The notes beneath the pieces are model-generated. The model was not told the origin of the DNA, ran no database searches, and saw only the letters and a program-made list of their open reading frames with translations. A stretch of 64,000 nucleotides of DNA from Stutzerimonas kunmingensis (GTDB lineage Bacteria; Pseudomonadota; Gammaproteobacteria; Pseudomonadales; Pseudomonadaceae), in NCBI RefSeq assembly GCF_900114065.1, contig NZ_FORS01000010.1, forward strand, positions 1 through 64,000, in the 5' to 3' direction. The translations under genes and the position numbers were made by a program. Positions 20,791 through 29,654 of the stretch are shown here, piece after piece. Within the stretch, counting starts at the first letter, position 1. Every line of letters starts with the position of its first letter.

Positions 20791-22071
20791 GTGAACGCAG
20801 TAACTCCTCCGCAAGTCCTTGCTTCGGCAACGCCTGATGAAATTGACCTGATCCAGCTCTTTCGCTCTTTGTGGAAGCAAAAGTTCCTGATTGGCGGCGT
20901 AGCTGTGGTGTGCACGCTCGTCGGGTTGCTCTACGCCATGCTGGCGCCTCGTTATTACACCGTTCAAAGCGTGCTACGACCGGCCGCTATCAAAGATCTC
21001 GATGAGTTGAATCATCTTGGTATCTACAAGCTGTCGCCGAAACAAGCGCTGGCGCAGGTCGGGGCAACGCTTGACTCGTACGAGAATCGGCTGGCCTTCT
21101 TCCGCGAACACCCGCAGCTCTTCGCTGATCTCGTGCAGCCAGGGCGAACACTTGAGCAGACTTTTGAAGCCTTCAACGATGAGGCCTTCAAGTTGCTGCA
21201 ACCCGATTCAAAGAAGCCCGAGGGGATGTCTCCGTATGTCGGCCTCCAGCTGACCTATCCCGAAGCGCTGGATGGGGTTGAGATCGTCAACAGTTTTGTG
21301 AATTTCTCCCTGGCTAATGTCCGCAAGGAGATAGCGGCTGATCTGGAAACCCTAATCGGCAACCGGCTCAGTCAGCTTGACAAGAAGATTGCCGCTGCTC
21401 GTGCCAGCTATGAAGCCAGCAAGGAAATCAAGATCGCCAAGCTGACCGAAGCGGATGCGCTCAAGCGTGCAGAGTTGAATGATGAATTGGCAGCCCTGCG
21501 CCAGCAGCTCCGGACGCGTCGCGATAACCGCATCAATCAGCTCAACGAAGCGATTCGAATCGCGACTTCGCTTGGTATAAGCAAGCCCACCACACCATCG
21601 TCCCTTGGAGCGCCTGAGATCACGAGCCAAGGCAGCGTGATCCGTACCGAGGTCAATAACCAGCAGATACCTTTGTATTTTATGGGCAGCGAAGCGTTGG
21701 AAGCCGAGCGTAAGGCGCTCTTGGCTCGTCGCTCCGACGACTTCACCGAGCCGCGCATTGCACAGATTGCCAGGGAGCTGAAGCTGCTTGAACACAACCG
21801 CCAGATCGAGGTCTTAAAAAGCCGAGAGAACGAAGACCTGTTCCTGAAAGATCTGGCCGGTTGGCGCGAGGAAGCAGCGAGGCTGCGCTCCCTGCAGTTC
21901 GATGCTGGTTCGCTCAAGCTGGTCGCCATTGATCAACGAGCAGTTGAGCCCCGTCAGCCCATCAAGCCCAAGAAGACTTTGATTGTTGCTCTCGCATTGG
22001 TATTGGGCGGCATGCTCGGAGTGTTCGTCGCGCTGGTGCGCAACCTTCGCCGTCCGGTCGCCGCAATCTGA
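20791..22071 (+). CDS. O-antigen chain-length regulator Wzz (copy 2)
   Basis: 426 residues, exactly the length of the upstream Wzz and very similar along its whole length (DEIDLIQLFRSLWKQKFLIGG; TYPEALDGVEIVN; LVLGGMLGVFVALV), so the pair looks like a tandem duplication followed by divergence. It has the same layout: N-terminal helix (about 32-52), periplasmic coiled-coil domain and C-terminal helix (about 393-413). It starts at GTG 20791 with only a weak Shine-Dalgarno. Two Wzz proteins usually give two preferred O-chain lengths. Confidence 0.9.
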   Translation: MNAVTPPQVLASATPDEIDLIQLFRSLWKQKFLIGGVAVVCTLVGLLYAMLAPRYYTVQSVLRPAAIKDLDELNHLGIYKLSPKQALAQVGATLDSYENRLAFFREHPQLFADLVQPGRTLEQTFEAFNDEAFKLLQPDSKKPEGMSPYVGLQLTYPEALDGVEIVNSFVNFSLANVRKEIAADLETLIGNRLSQLDKKIAAARASYEASKEIKIAKLTEADALKRAELNDELAALRQQLRTRRDNRINQLNEAIRIATSLGISKPTTPSSLGAPEITSQGSVIRTEVNNQQIPLYFMGSEALEAERKALLARRSDDFTEPRIAQIARELKLLEHNRQIEVLKSRENEDLFLKDLAGWREEAARLRSLQFDAGSLKLVAIDQRAVEPRQPIKPKKTLIVALALVLGGMLGVFVALVRNLRRPVAAI

Positions 22072-22202
22072 CCATCCATCCGTCGGCGTGCCGTTGAGAC
22101 CTCAACGGCCCCGAAAGACGGTAGTATTCCCGCCTATTTTTTAAGGTGGCTCGTGACTAGCATGTCGCGAGTGCGTTGGTTGACATCGTTAAAGGAATAA
22201 CC

Positions 22203-23819
22203 GTGCGCTATCCAGATATCGAACACCACGGCGCTAAGGATGGCGTAACTGGTTCCTGTCATCAGCTACACATGGACGCGAGCCATAGCTTGCTGGTCGA
22301 TTGCGGCCTGTTCCAGGGTAAGGAGACTTCGAGCGATGGGCGCGCTGCTACAGGACGGCTGGATATCGAGTTCTCCTTGGCCAGCGTCCAAGCGCTCGTC
22401 GTCACGCATGTGCATATCGACCACGTGGGGCGAATTCCCTATCTGCTTGCCGCCGGATACAAAGGCCCGATTTACTGCAGCGAGCCTTCGGCCAAACTAC
22501 TGCCTATCGTTCTTGAAGATGCCTTCAAGCTAGGCTTCAGCCGTGATCAAAAAGCCGTCGAGCGCTACCTCAAGCTGGTCGAGCAGCGGTTGCGGCCGTT
22601 GCCGTACCAGCGATGGTCAACACTGCTGGAAACCGAAGAGCTCATCGCCCGTGTACGGCTACAGCGAGCTGGTCATATTCTCGGCTCCGCATACGTGGAA
22701 ATTGACCTGACGTACCCCGCCAGTGGCGAAAGCAAGCGCATCGTTTTCTCCGGAGACCTTGGGGCAGCACATGCGCCACTACTGATGCCGCCCGAATCAC
22801 CCGAGCGAGCCGATATCCTCGTCCTTGAAAGCACGTACGGCGACCGCCTGCATGAAGACCGCGCCAGCCGCCGTCAGCGTTTAGAAGCCGTCATCGAACA
22901 TGCCCTGCAGGATCAGGGCACCGTACTGATTCCAGCCTTCAGCATTGGCCGCACGCAGGAGTTACTGTACGAGCTGGAAGAGATCATTCACAGCAAACTG
23001 CAGACCTCTACAAGTCACTCCGTTCTCCACGCCGATGAACACGCGAGCAAGAGCGTAGAAAACACTGACAACCCGCACGTCCAATCCCCTCTCCCCCCTG
23101 GGGAGAGGGCTAGGGTGAGGGGCAATAACGACAGCTCCGAATACGGCCTCGAAACAAACTGGCCCAAGCTCCCGATCATTCTCGATTCGCCCTTGGCCAC
23201 GCGCTTCACCGAAGCCTATCGAAGCCTGCAGCCATACTGGAATCAGGAAGCCCACGACAGAGTCCAATCCGGGCGCCGCCCGCTGGCCTTTGAACAACTC
23301 ATTACAATAGACAGCCACAGCGACCACCAACGAATAGTGAACCACCTGACTCAAACCGCACGCCCCGCCATCGTGATTGCCGGTGGTGGCATGTGCTCGG
23401 GTGGCCGCATCGTCAATTACCTGAATGCCATGCTGGGCGACAAAAGGCACAACGTCCTTTTCGTTGGCTACCAGGCCAAAGGCACGCCAGGGCACGCTAT
23501 CCAAACCTACGGTCCGAAAGGCGGCTATGTAAACCTGGATGGCGAACACTTCGATATCCGTGCTGGCATTAGCAGCATCGGTGGCTACTCTGCCCATGCG
23601 GACCAGAACGGGTTGGTGGATTTTGTGACTGGGATGCAGCAATGGCCGACTGAGATACGGGTGGTGCATGGTGAAGATAATGCAAAGCAGGCCTTGACCG
23701 CTCGGCTGTATGCCAGCTATGAGCAGCAAAGTAAGCCGCTTACAGTTATTACCGGGCGATATGATGCGGTCGAACGGAGCGCTGTCGATCTTTCTGGTCG
23801 CGAGCGCCTAACGGAATGA
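22203..23819 (+). CDS. MBL-fold beta-CASP ribonuclease-like protein
   Basis: 538 residues. The MBL metal motif HVHIDH is at about 70-75, followed by GHILGSAYVEI, SGDLGAAHAP and the beta-CASP motifs ESTYGDR, PAFSIGRTQELL, GGGMCSGGRI, SIGGYSAHAD (motif B) and VVHGEDNAK (motif C). These enzymes (CPSF73/RNase J relatives) cut RNA. GTG 22203 is preferred over TTG 22176 because AAAGGA lies six bases upstream and the conserved YPDIEHHGAKDGVTGSC follows it. Residues about 268-318 look like a non-conserved insertion containing an in-frame palindromic repeat (23086-23122), yet the frame stays open. It separates wzz from the serotype-specific genes; a link to O-antigen synthesis is not evident. Confidence 0.88.
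   Translation: MRYPDIEHHGAKDGVTGSCHQLHMDASHSLLVDCGLFQGKETSSDGRAATGRLDIEFSLASVQALVVTHVHIDHVGRIPYLLAAGYKGPIYCSEPSAKLLPIVLEDAFKLGFSRDQKAVERYLKLVEQRLRPLPYQRWSTLLETEELIARVRLQRAGHILGSAYVEIDLTYPASGESKRIVFSGDLGAAHAPLLMPPESPERADILVLESTYGDRLHEDRASRRQRLEAVIEHALQDQGTVLIPAFSIGRTQELLYELEEIIHSKLQTSTSHSVLHADEHASKSVENTDNPHVQSPLPPGERARVRGNNDSSEYGLETNWPKLPIILDSPLATRFTEAYRSLQPYWNQEAHDRVQSGRRPLAFEQLITIDSHSDHQRIVNHLTQTARPAIVIAGGGMCSGGRIVNYLNAMLGDKRHNVLFVGYQAKGTPGHAIQTYGPKGGYVNLDGEHFDIRAGISSIGGYSAHADQNGLVDFVTGMQQWPTEIRVVHGEDNAKQALTARLYASYEQQSKPLTVITGRYDAVERSAVDLSGRERLTE
23086..23122. repeat. Palindromic dispersed repeat inside a coding sequence
   Basis: The core CCCTCTCCC...GGGAGAGGG (23087-23109) is a palindrome followed by a GGTGAGGGG tail. 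Similar palindromes are common dispersed repeats in proteobacterial genomes, and a second core is present here at 48200-48220. In this copy the repeat is translated in frame as SPLPPGERARVRG within the beta-CASP protein. Confidence 0.75.
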
Positions 23820-24043
23820 CAGAACGGATATCGGCCAGATGCAGATTATAGTGAGGCCCCTGTAAGCTGCGATCAGGCAGGTTTTCCAAGTAGAACCGGA
23901 ACACCGTGCTGAGCCATAGTCATTTTTTATTAACTACAAGCATTGCTTGAAAGACTATAAGAAGAATAATGAAGGAAGTGGATGCTTGTGTGTGAATTAT
24001 ATTACGAGGCACTAATGATTATTTTGTTTTTTATGGATGGATC

Positions 24044-25321
24044 GTGGCTTTGATCGTTAGGATTGTAAATGTATCTATACGTGGTTTGGTTCTTATTAGT
24101 CGATTTGTTTTTTTGTTTGCTTTAGTGAAGTTTCTGGATCCGGCCGAAATAGGGTTGTATGGGCTGTTGGTGGCAGCTATAGGTTATTCGATTTATTTTG
24201 TTGGGCTCGATTTTTATAATTACGTTAATAGGAAAGTTTCTGGCGGAGATAGAGCGCTTTGGGGGTGGTATATTAAATCCCAGGCGTTTCTTGCTTGTTT
24301 GTTGTATTTTTCTGTTTTTCCGCTTCTGCTTTCTATATTTTTCTTAGGCTGGTTGCCTTGGACGCTAGCTAAGTGGTTTTTTGTTATTTTAATATTTGAG
24401 TACTTGTGTTTGGAGTTGGTTCGATTTTTCATAGCTGCGTCAGAGCAGTTGTCAGCAAGTATTGTTTTGTTTCTAAATCAAGCGTTTTGGGCTGTCGTTG
24501 CTGTCCTTTTTATGGTTGTTGATGATGTTTACAAGAGCTTAGATTGCGTATTTTTTTTCTGGTGTGCCGGATCAATTTCAGCTCTTATATATTCATTTTT
24601 TAAGCTCAAAAGTATGCGGCTAGGTGGATGGAATAATACAGTTGATTTTCAGTGGGTTTGGGCAGGCATAAAGATCGCCGTGCCAATGTTGGTTGCGACG
24701 TTGGCGTTTAGGGGGGTTTTTACATTTGACCGCTATCTTATAAGTGAGCTTTCTGGGCTTGAAATAGTTGCTGCATATGTATTGTTTATAGGAGTTGCGG
24801 GTACGCTTCTTGCTTTCCTTGATGCTGCGGTTTTTTCATTTTCTTATCCGGCCTTAATTGGGGCTTATAAAAGTCGAGATGTAAGTTTGTTTAAAAGAAA
24901 TATGCGGATAATGTTGTTTTCGACAATTATATGTGTTGTGATTTTTGTATTTGCTAGTTTGTTGGTTTTTCCATATCTTCTTAAGTGGATTGGCAAGGAG
25001 GCTTATCTTGATAATTATTTTATTTTTTATTGGGTCTTGTTTGCGGTTGTGATTAACTCGCTATGGTTGGTTTTTCATTATGCCTTGTATGCTCAGCAAC
25101 TCGATAGCCAAATAGTGTATTCGCGCGTAGTTGCTTTGGTGGCTTTTTTGTTTAGCGCATTTGTGTTCTACTTTCCTTTCCCGGATGAGTCTGTGTTGAT
25201 AGGCTTGTGCGTTTCCCAAGTTGTAATTTTGATTTGGAAGCTATACGCCTATTACTGTTTGACGCCAGTGGATTTTCTTGGGTTTGACATAAGTAAACTT
25301 AAATTGCAGGGGCTGAAATGA
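24044..25321 (+). CDS. wzx: O-antigen flippase Wzx
   Basis: 425 residues, extremely hydrophobic, with roughly 12-14 transmembrane segments and the MATE/MOP-type polysaccharide exporter pattern (ISRFVFLFALVKFLDPAEIGLYGL at the N-terminus, written here in part). Wzx flips undecaprenyl-linked O-units across the inner membrane. The gene is markedly AT-rich compared with the flanking core genes, a usual sign of serotype-specific exchange. The GTG at 24044 is the first plausible start but has no strong Shine-Dalgarno, so the start is uncertain. Its stop overlaps the pseC start (ATGA). Confidence 0.88.
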   Translation: MALIVRIVNVSIRGLVLISRFVFLFALVKFLDPAEIGLYGLLVAAIGYSIYFVGLDFYNYVNRKVSGGDRALWGWYIKSQAFLACLLYFSVFPLLLSIFFLGWLPWTLAKWFFVILIFEYLCLELVRFFIAASEQLSASIVLFLNQAFWAVVAVLFMVVDDVYKSLDCVFFFWCAGSISALIYSFFKLKSMRLGGWNNTVDFQWVWAGIKIAVPMLVATLAFRGVFTFDRYLISELSGLEIVAAYVLFIGVAGTLLAFLDAAVFSFSYPALIGAYKSRDVSLFKRNMRIMLFSTIICVVIFVFASLLVFPYLLKWIGKEAYLDNYFIFYWVLFAVVINSLWLVFHYALYAQQLDSQIVYSRVVALVAFLFSAFVFYFPFPDESVLIGLCVSQVVILIWKLYAYYCLTPVDFLGFDISKLKLQGLK

Positions 25322-26478
25322 TTCCTTACGGACGTCAAGATATTACTGAAAGTGATGTCAAAGCGGTGCTGGAAGTTCTTGGTTCGCCACATCTTACTCA
25401 AGGGCCAGCTGTACCTAAGTTTGAGCAGGATGTAGTACGCCATTGTAACGTAAAATACGCTGTTGCCGTAAATAGTGCTACATCCGCGCTACACATAGCT
25501 TGTTTGTCATTGGGATTGGGAACAGGGGATTGGTTGTGGACTACGCCCAATACGTTCGTTGCCTCGGCTAACTGTGCGCTTTATTGTGGTGCAAAGGTTG
25601 ATTTTGTTGATATTGACGCTCGAACATACAATTTGTGTCCAGTTGCCTTGGAGGCAAAATTAATTGCTGCTGAAAAACAAGGTGTGCTGCCGAAGGTAAT
25701 TGTGCCGGTTCACTTCGGTGGTCAGCCATGTGACATGAAGGCTATATATAATCTATCGCTACAGTATGGTTTTAAAATCATAGAGGATGCTTCTCATGCT
25801 ATTGGTGGTTTATATTTGAATGAGCCGATTGGTAATTGTCGATATAGTGAGATTACGGTATTTAGCTTCCATCCTGTCAAGATAATTACATCCGCAGAAG
25901 GTGGTATGGCTGTCACCAATAATGAAAAACTTGCGGAAAAAATGTCATTGTTGAGGAGTCATGGAATTACCCGCGCCTCCAGTTTGATGACAAAGCCAAT
26001 GGAAGGCTCTTGGTATTATCAACAGGTTGAGCTTGGTTTTAATTATCGCATGACGGATATTCAAGCGGCGCTTGGAAGCAGTCAGATGAGTCGGCTTCTG
26101 CATTATGTTGCTCGCCGGCATGAGTTGGCTGAGCGTTATAATAAGCTCCTTGCGGATTTGCCTGTCATTACGCCGTGGCAACACAAGGATGGTTGGTCGG
26201 CTTTTCATCTTTATGTTATTCGATTAAGGCTTAATGAAATAAAGCTTTCTCATGTTGAGGTATTTGAAGCGCTCAGAGCTAAGGAAATAATGGTTAACCT
26301 CCATTACATACCTGTTCACACTCAACCGTATTATCAAACGTTGGGGTTTGGTTTGGGTGACTTTCCGGCGGCTGAAAAATATTATTCGGAGGCTATTAGT
26401 ATTCCACTTTTTCCAAATCTCAAAGAGTCAGAACAAGATTATGTTGTCGAAACACTCTTGGAGTTGCTGCGCTCATGA
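25318..26478 (+). CDS. pseC: PseC: UDP-4-amino-4,6-dideoxy-N-acetyl-beta-L-altrosamine transaminase
   Basis: 386 residues, DegT/DnrJ/EryC1 PLP-dependent family. PseC aminates C4 of the UDP-4-keto-L-arabino sugar in pseudaminic acid synthesis. The N-terminal IPYGRQDITESDV, YAVAVNSATSALHIACL, GDWLWTTPNTFVASANCALY and TVFSFHPVKIITSAEGGMA segments are characteristic of PseC; Lys188 in FHPVK is the predicted PLP lysine. ATG overlaps the wzx stop by four bases, and pseF overlaps its own stop in the same way, indicating a tightly coupled operon. No pseB precedes it. Confidence 0.93.
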   Translation: MIPYGRQDITESDVKAVLEVLGSPHLTQGPAVPKFEQDVVRHCNVKYAVAVNSATSALHIACLSLGLGTGDWLWTTPNTFVASANCALYCGAKVDFVDIDARTYNLCPVALEAKLIAAEKQGVLPKVIVPVHFGGQPCDMKAIYNLSLQYGFKIIEDASHAIGGLYLNEPIGNCRYSEITVFSFHPVKIITSAEGGMAVTNNEKLAEKMSLLRSHGITRASSLMTKPMEGSWYYQQVELGFNYRMTDIQAALGSSQMSRLLHYVARRHELAERYNKLLADLPVITPWQHKDGWSAFHLYVIRLRLNEIKLSHVEVFEALRAKEIMVNLHYIPVHTQPYYQTLGFGLGDFPAAEKYYSEAISIPLFPNLKESEQDYVVETLLELLRS

Positions 26479-27167
26479 AGCTAGCTGTCATTCCCGCACG
26501 GGGCGGCAGCAAGCGTATTCCGCGCAAGAACATCAAGCAGTTCTGTGGTAAGCCTATGATTGCCTGGTCCATCGAGGCGGCGCTGCAGAGCCGATGCTTC
26601 GATCAGGTTGTCGTTTCCACCGACGATGCGGAGATTGCCGACGTGGCCCGTCAGCACGGCGCTGACGTACCGTTCATGCGCCCGGCTGAACTGTCCGATG
26701 ATCATACCGGCACCATTCCGGTAATCCGCCACGCCATTGAATGGTTCACCCTGCAAGGGCGCACGGTCGAGCAGGTTTGTTGCCTGTATGCCACTGCGCC
26801 TTTTGTTACTGCCGAAGATCTGAATCGGGGCATGCAAGTATTGCAAGGCAATGACTGTGATTATGCCTTCTCGGTCACGAGCTATGCGTTTCCCATCCAG
26901 CGCGCCATTCGAATCAATGGTCAAGGTCGTGTGGAAATGTTCAATCCCGAATACTTCAACACCCGTTCACAGGATTTGGAAGGGGCCTTTCATGACGCCG
27001 GGCAGTTCTATTGGGGCGGAGCCGATGCCTGGCTACAGGGTAAGCAGATCTTCAGCCCCGACGCACTGCCAGTAATGCTGCAGCGTCATCGCGTGCAAGA
27101 CATCGATACCCCCGAAGACTGGATGCGGGCCGAATGGCTGTTTAAAGCCATGATGCAGGAAGGCTGA
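26475..27167 (+). CDS. pseF: PseF: pseudaminic acid cytidylyltransferase
   Basis: 230 residues. The CMP-sialate synthetase fold is shown by AVIPARGGSKRIPRKNIKQF at the N-terminus (nucleotide loop), VVSTDDAEIADVARQHGA, and HDAGQFYWGGADAWL. The last is typical of PseF. It activates the nonulosonic acid as a CMP derivative, the last step before transfer. The start overlaps the pseC stop (ATGA). The gene is more GC-rich than its neighbours wzx and pseC. Confidence 0.93.
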   Translation: MKLAVIPARGGSKRIPRKNIKQFCGKPMIAWSIEAALQSRCFDQVVVSTDDAEIADVARQHGADVPFMRPAELSDDHTGTIPVIRHAIEWFTLQGRTVEQVCCLYATAPFVTAEDLNRGMQVLQGNDCDYAFSVTSYAFPIQRAIRINGQGRVEMFNPEYFNTRSQDLEGAFHDAGQFYWGGADAWLQGKQIFSPDALPVMLQRHRVQDIDTPEDWMRAEWLFKAMMQEG

Positions 27168-27174
27168 GGTACTG

Positions 27175-28281
27175 ATGAAAGTCGTCTTTCGCGTAGATGC
27201 TTCTCTGCAGATGGGTACGGGCCATGTGATGCGCTGCCTGACCCTGGCTGATGCGCTCACGGCGGGCGGGGCGAGCTGCGAGTTCATCGGCCGGGCGCAT
27301 CCCGGCCATCTGCTGGATCTAATCCGCAACAAGGGCTACATCGCTCATGCACTCGCGGTAGGGGCAGGTGTGTCTGGATGCACGACGGCGAGTGACGAGC
27401 AATCTCCTGTTCATAGTCACTGGCTCGGTGCCAGCCAGCCCGAGGACGCTGCAGCCTGCGCATCGATCCTCGCGGAACGGCAACCCGATTGGCTAATTGT
27501 TGATCACTATGCGCTGGACTTTCACTGGGAGCAGGCCCTCAAACCGTACTATCGCAAATTGATGGTGGTCGATGACCTAGCTGACCGAGCACATGCGTGC
27601 GATCTACTTCTGGACCAAAATTTTGGCCGCCAGGATGAGCATTATCGCGCGTGGGTGCCTCACGACTGCAAACTGCTCTGTGGTTCGAAATATGCACTGC
27701 TTCGCCCGGAATTCGCTGCACAGCGCCCCCGTAGCTTGCAGCGTCGAGCGAAACCGCAGTTGCGTCAACTCTTGATAAGCATGGGCGGTGTTGATAACGA
27801 TAACGCTACAGGGAGAGTGCTGAACGCGCTTCGCGACAGCCCACTTCCGGGCAACTGCCAGATCACCGTGGTTATGGGGCCCACCGCCCCTTGGCTGAGC
27901 GAAATAAAGCAACAGGCACTCAGCATGGCTTGGCCTACCCAAGTTTTGGTTGGAGTCAGCGATATGGCACGTCTGATGGCCGATAGCGACCTAGCGATTG
28001 GTGCAGCAGGAGCGACCTCTTGGGAACGTTGTGTGCTCGGTTTGCCCTGCATCCTTCTCTGTTTAGCAGAAAATCAGAAAATGGTCTCTGAGGAATTATC
28101 CAAGCAAGGTGCAGTTATAACACTGAGTGTGCACGCATTAGAAAAGCCGGGAGGTCGCTTCCTTGATGACGCGCTGAAACAAGCTTGGCGTATAGCCCCG
28201 CAAATGTCTGAGAGCGCAGCTTCTGTAACCGACGGTTCAGGCTGCGAAAAAGTTTTTGACTACTTGATGGGAACTCAATGA
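27175..28281 (+). CDS. pseG: PseG: UDP-2,4-diacetamido-2,4,6-trideoxy-beta-L-altropyranose hydrolase
   Basis: 368 residues, GT-B fold related to MurG. PseG hydrolyses UDP from the trideoxy diamino sugar, giving the free sugar used by PseI. The N-terminal VVFRVDASLQMGTGHVMRC (conserved GxGHxxR) and the C-terminal DLAIGAAGATSWERCVLGLPC (UDP-binding) are diagnostic. WLIVDHYALDFHWE supplies further family residues. ATG 27175 has GAGGT upstream, 7 bases after the pseF stop. In some clusters PseG is fused with PseH; here there is no GNAT domain. Confidence 0.92.
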   Translation: MKVVFRVDASLQMGTGHVMRCLTLADALTAGGASCEFIGRAHPGHLLDLIRNKGYIAHALAVGAGVSGCTTASDEQSPVHSHWLGASQPEDAAACASILAERQPDWLIVDHYALDFHWEQALKPYYRKLMVVDDLADRAHACDLLLDQNFGRQDEHYRAWVPHDCKLLCGSKYALLRPEFAAQRPRSLQRRAKPQLRQLLISMGGVDNDNATGRVLNALRDSPLPGNCQITVVMGPTAPWLSEIKQQALSMAWPTQVLVGVSDMARLMADSDLAIGAAGATSWERCVLGLPCILLCLAENQKMVSEELSKQGAVITLSVHALEKPGGRFLDDALKQAWRIAPQMSESAASVTDGSGCEKVFDYLMGTQ

Positions 28282-28952
28282 ACGCAATCATTCTGACTGG
28301 TGCTAGTCGTGGCTTGGGTTATGAGCTTCACGATTTGCTAGTTCGTGAAAAATTCCCAGTGGCGCAGCGTATCTTTATTTCCCGCAAGTCTTTGGGCGAA
28401 ACTCATGAGGGCTATCAATATATTCAGTCAGATTTTGATCAGCAGGGCGGAATGAATATAAACATAGATATCTTGCCAAATACGAAGTTCGTAGTATTCA
28501 TCAGCAATGCCGGTACCATCGAGCCGATCGAAAGGGCTGTCGATGTATCTTTTTTTAGTATGGAAAGCGCCCTAAGAGTTAACTGCCTAGGGCCGCTGGC
28601 GCTTGCTCAGCAATTAGCCGTTAAGGCAAAGAGTGTTGGCGCTCGGCTGTTCGTTCTTAATATCAGCTCCGGTGCTGCCCATCGGCCGGTCAAGGGGTGG
28701 ATGGCGTACTGTGTCAGTAAGGCAGCGGCTATCATGGCACTAGACGTATTGGCTGCAGAAAATAATCATGTGAAGGTTCTCCATTTCGACCCAGGAGTCA
28801 TGAATACAGAGATGCAGGGTCATATTCGACTGCAGCGAGCAGAAGTCATGCCTGATGTTGAGATTTTTAAGGGTTTCAGTACGAATCATGCGTTAAAAAA
28901 TCCGCGCGAAGTAGCTGAGCAGATAATGTCCATTGTCCGAGATGTCATCTGA
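28278..28952 (+). CDS. Short-chain dehydrogenase/reductase in the pse block
   Basis: 224 residues. Classical SDR features: nucleotide motif LTGASRGLG (6-14), ISNAG, catalytic Ser (NISSGAAH), and Tyr/Lys in AYCVSKAAA. It most resembles the sepiapterin-reductase-like branch. It is not part of the standard PseBCHGIF pathway. Overlap with pseG (ATGA) and with the following gene (1 base) ties it to the operon, so it probably modifies the nonulosonic acid, its precursor or an acyl group destined for it. The substrate is unknown. Confidence 0.82.
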   Translation: MNAIILTGASRGLGYELHDLLVREKFPVAQRIFISRKSLGETHEGYQYIQSDFDQQGGMNINIDILPNTKFVVFISNAGTIEPIERAVDVSFFSMESALRVNCLGPLALAQQLAVKAKSVGARLFVLNISSGAAHRPVKGWMAYCVSKAAAIMALDVLAAENNHVKVLHFDPGVMNTEMQGHIRLQRAEVMPDVEIFKGFSTNHALKNPREVAEQIMSIVRDVI

Positions 28953-29647
28953 TGAAAATCGCTTTGCTGTCCGATCTGCATGCCAATATATATGCCTTGC
29001 AAGCTGTACTAGATGACCTGAACAAGGAAAGAGTAGAAAAAATTCTGGTTGCGGGTGATTTGGTTGGCTATTACTACTGGCCTCGTGAAGTTATTGAAAT
29101 GCTAATGTCAGATGATCGATTCATCTGCATTCGTGGAAATCACGAGAAGATACTTGATGAAGTATTGATAAACGACGAGGCTGCCCATCGTTACCGGAAA
29201 AAATACGGATCTGGATACGAGGCCTGTCGAAATCAGCTTTCTAGCACTCAGATGCTTTGGCTTAAGTCGCTGCCTGAGGAAATGCGCCTAGACATAGGTG
29301 GAATGCAGTTTCATGTAGGTCATGGGGCGCTAGGAAGTACTGATGAATATCTCTATCCTGACGCTCCGTTGGAAGAGTTATTGAAGAACTACTCAGATAG
29401 GGAATACACCGTTTTTGGTCATACTCATTATCCTTTTTTGCATAAGCATGGTAATCGCTATCTGCTGAATCCTGGGTCTGTTGGCCAGCCTAGAGATCTT
29501 GGGGGCTCGGCCAGCTACATCGTTGTTAATACAGAAAATCAAGTCATACGCTTTAAGAGAAAGGCATTCGATACAGAGTCGATCATACGTGCAGTTCGCG
29601 AGAGGAATCCAGAGCTTGACTATCTTTCGGCCATTATGAGTAGGTAG
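28952..29647 (+). CDS. YfcE-like metallophosphoesterase in the pse block
   Basis: 231 residues of the calcineurin-like phosphoesterase family. All metal-binding motifs are visible: SDLHAN (7-12), AGDLVGYY, IRGNHEK, VGHGAL and FGHTHYP. Such enzymes hydrolyse phosphomonoesters or diesters. The standard pseudaminic acid route uses PEP without leaving a phosphorylated sugar, so no step calls for a phosphatase; a role in a modified route or in nucleotide-sugar turnover is possible. It overlaps the SDR gene by one base and lies 7 bases before the ATP-grasp gene. Confidence 0.82.
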   Translation: MKIALLSDLHANIYALQAVLDDLNKERVEKILVAGDLVGYYYWPREVIEMLMSDDRFICIRGNHEKILDEVLINDEAAHRYRKKYGSGYEACRNQLSSTQMLWLKSLPEEMRLDIGGMQFHVGHGALGSTDEYLYPDAPLEELLKNYSDREYTVFGHTHYPFLHKHGNRYLLNPGSVGQPRDLGGSASYIVVNTENQVIRFKRKAFDTESIIRAVRERNPELDYLSAIMSR

Positions 29648-29654
29648 TTTAAGT

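Noticed and set aside
22203-23819. Pseudogene call for the beta-CASP gene because of the internal repeat
   Set aside because: The insertion keeps the frame, and all MBL and beta-CASP motifs before and after it are intact.
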